From NCBI GenBank assembly GCA_032690845.1, contig CM064424.1, positions 35,529,462 through 35,593,461 on the forward strand: a stretch of 64,000 nt of DNA. The letters run 5' to 3'. Below, in pieces: positions 62,716 to 64,000 of this stretch (its first letter is position 1; every line of letters starts with the position of its first letter). The translations under genes were made by a program, and so were the position numbers. The notes below the pieces were generated by a model. That model saw nothing but the letters and a program-made list of their open reading frames with translations. It was not told the origin of the DNA and made no database searches. The stretch comes from Eleusine coracana subsp. coracana (lineage: Eukaryota > Streptophyta > Magnoliopsida > Poales > Poaceae).

Positions 62716-64000
62716 TGTGGCGCCCCTTCCTGAAGGATCGAGGTCCTGATGGTGCTGATAGAGCAGACACTTGATAATACCATATTGGTCCAAATTTAAG
62801 TTGAATATTACAAGGATACGATGGTTCAGAGTGCAGCAGAATATTACAAATTCATAAATGTTTTGAAAACAGCAAAAGCAATAACGTTAAGAACTATGAG
62901 CTCGATGATATAGGATAGTAATGGTTCATGCCCGAAGAACCATCACTCTAGCAACACACAACATCACTGTGGCGGCAAGTCGGACTCCCAGTGGGCAGTC
63001 CAACCCTCAGGGACCAGCATATCCCAAGGCAGCACATCTACAGGCAACTCTATTTCTTTATTACTTAAAAACAACATTGGTACAAAGCCTGAGTACTAAT
63101 TACTCAGCAAGACTTACCCGTCGAAACCTAGACATGCACAGGCTCTAATAGGAGGCTTGTTTGAAAGGACTCACGTTAAGCGACCTATTAGTTCTATCAA
63201 GTTTTAATTGCTAATTTAATGGGTTGAACTGAAATGTAACTTTAGTGGCAACAAAAAGATAATAGAATAATACATAAAGTAAGTACAACAGAAGAGTAGC
63301 AATAATCATAATCAACAATGGACATCATAATCAATTTCCAAGTATCAAGTGCAACTACGTGATTGGCGCGGTGACCAAGCGGTACTCATTACTGCGAGGA
63401 ACAACAATTGCAATCGATTTACACCAGCTGGGAAAACCCGAGATGCACAACACATATGCACCATTTAAGGTCGTATATGGCAACCTTTCGCAAGAAAAGC
63501 ACCTACACCTCAGCTCGGGTGTGGTGATATCGAGTGGGCATGCTGTTCTGCCAACAGTACTTCATGGTCTGAACCGCCCACTCCAGCAGCAGGAGGGTCA
63601 ATGACCAACGCACCTTAACCGTCCTTAATGCAAGTGACCTTTAATGCTATGTCGGTTTACTAGTGCCCATAGGCTAGCATGCATTCGGTACTGTTCAATA
63701 CTTGATCAAGGGGCTGACCACGGACGGGTCCTAGGTTCGACAATGCAGGGCTACCATAGTCAACACCCATGTGTTGCTGCAAGCCTACACATGGATTATC
63801 CCTGCCCGGCCATAACATCAAATAAACTTATTTTATTAGTTCCCGTTCCAGTAGTCAAGTTCATTCCTTAGTAATAATAGTACCTTATTAACGAGACTAG
63901 TAATTACTAAGCATAGCACAACAGTACCGATTCTACCAAGTTCTAAGACAATAGCATACGTCATTTGGGTATCATGCAAGGTGGGTTTCAATCAACTCCT
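62716..64000 (-). mobile_element. Gypsy B 5' LTR, cut by the window edge
   Basis: From TGTGGCGCCCC at 62716 to the end of the window it follows the 3' LTR (54387 onward) at about nine in ten bases. Motifs such as attggcgcggtgaccaagcg (63361) match 55032. It should extend about 2.4 kb beyond the window. Confidence 0.85.

Larger units (their letters stand above)
54387..64000 (-). mobile_element. Gypsy B: Tekay/Del-like chromovirus, deletion derivative
   Basis: Minus-oriented element with 3' LTR (54387-58103), polypurine tract (58108-58119), integrase C-terminus with a chromodomain-like tail, protease, gag, an upstream ORF, a primer-binding site (62702-62713) and the 5' LTR from 62716, which extends beyond the window. 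RT, RNase H and the N-terminal half of integrase are absent through a deletion near 58869. It inserted into LINE G at about 54386, and the other half of the LINE should resume past the right edge. The bases at 54382-54386 (gaaaa) are the presumed target duplicate. Confidence 0.85.

Overview
This 64 kb window looks like plant nuclear DNA made almost entirely of transposable elements stacked inside one another. A grass (Poaceae) is the best inference: long CpG-rich LTRs, large SIRE/Maximus-type Ty1/copia elements, Tekay/Del-like chromovirus Ty3/gypsy elements with LTRs over 3 kb, a Tat-like gypsy fragment, L1-type LINEs and a CACTA end with act flanks. I found no convincing host gene, tRNA, rRNA or CRISPR array. 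Every recognisable coding region is element-derived and nearly all carry stops or frameshifts. Names such as gypsy A/B, copia C/D, T1, E, F, LINE G/J, H and K are local labels.

Left block (1-8853): pieces of LTR elements lie end to end. They are an LTR-like sequence (1-2216), an LTR fragment related to gypsy B (2217-3637), the first part of a CpG-rich plus-strand LTR (T1, 3638 to about 4670), the 3' end of a plus-strand SIRE-type copia with its complete 3' LTR (to 7218), and the 3' end of a Tat-like gypsy with an antisense ORF and 3' LTR (7219-8853). The Tat LTR ends inside the RNase H domain of the next element.

Gypsy A (8854-37200, minus strand) is the main host element. Its pol, protease and gag lie at 8854-11442, its gag start at 26495-26552, two ORFs upstream of gag at 27028-28512, its primer-binding site at 28787-28798 and its 5' LTR at 28801-37200. 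A block of SIRE-type copia sequence (11443-26494, minus) splits gag. That block looks chimeric: one copia (C) supplies the outer LTR pair and the gag-protease-integrase half, and a second, diverged copia (D) supplies a 3' LTR and the RT/RNase H half. The two meet at a 121-bp diverged duplication at 17704-17945. A 3.4-kb solo LTR (20719-24102) sits inside the copia gag. The gypsy A LTR is itself interrupted by an inverted solo LTR (E), which contains a complete 4.6-kb gag-protease-only element of the same family (F, 30702-35323). Both E and F have perfect 5-bp target duplications.

Right block (37201-64000): after an AT-rich stretch and a TIR transposon (K, 38239-39155) comes an L1-type LINE on the minus strand (J, 39386-45537) with a perfect 17-bp target duplication. 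About 1 kb further a LINE of the same family runs the other way (G, 46557-54386). Its ORF1 is interrupted by a non-autonomous CACTA element (H, 48028-50668), and its ORF2 is cut in the reverse transcriptase by gypsy B (54387 to beyond the window, minus). Gypsy B has 3.7-kb LTRs and a deletion joining protease directly to the C-terminal half of integrase, so it cannot move by itself.

The most noteworthy points are: arrays of family-specific 9-bp odd palindromes at the same place in three copia LTR types; an ORF upstream of gag shared by gypsy A and B; the nested E/F pair; the chimeric copia junction; and a 240-bp hairpin inside the CACTA element. All comparisons are by eye within the window; percentages are approximate.
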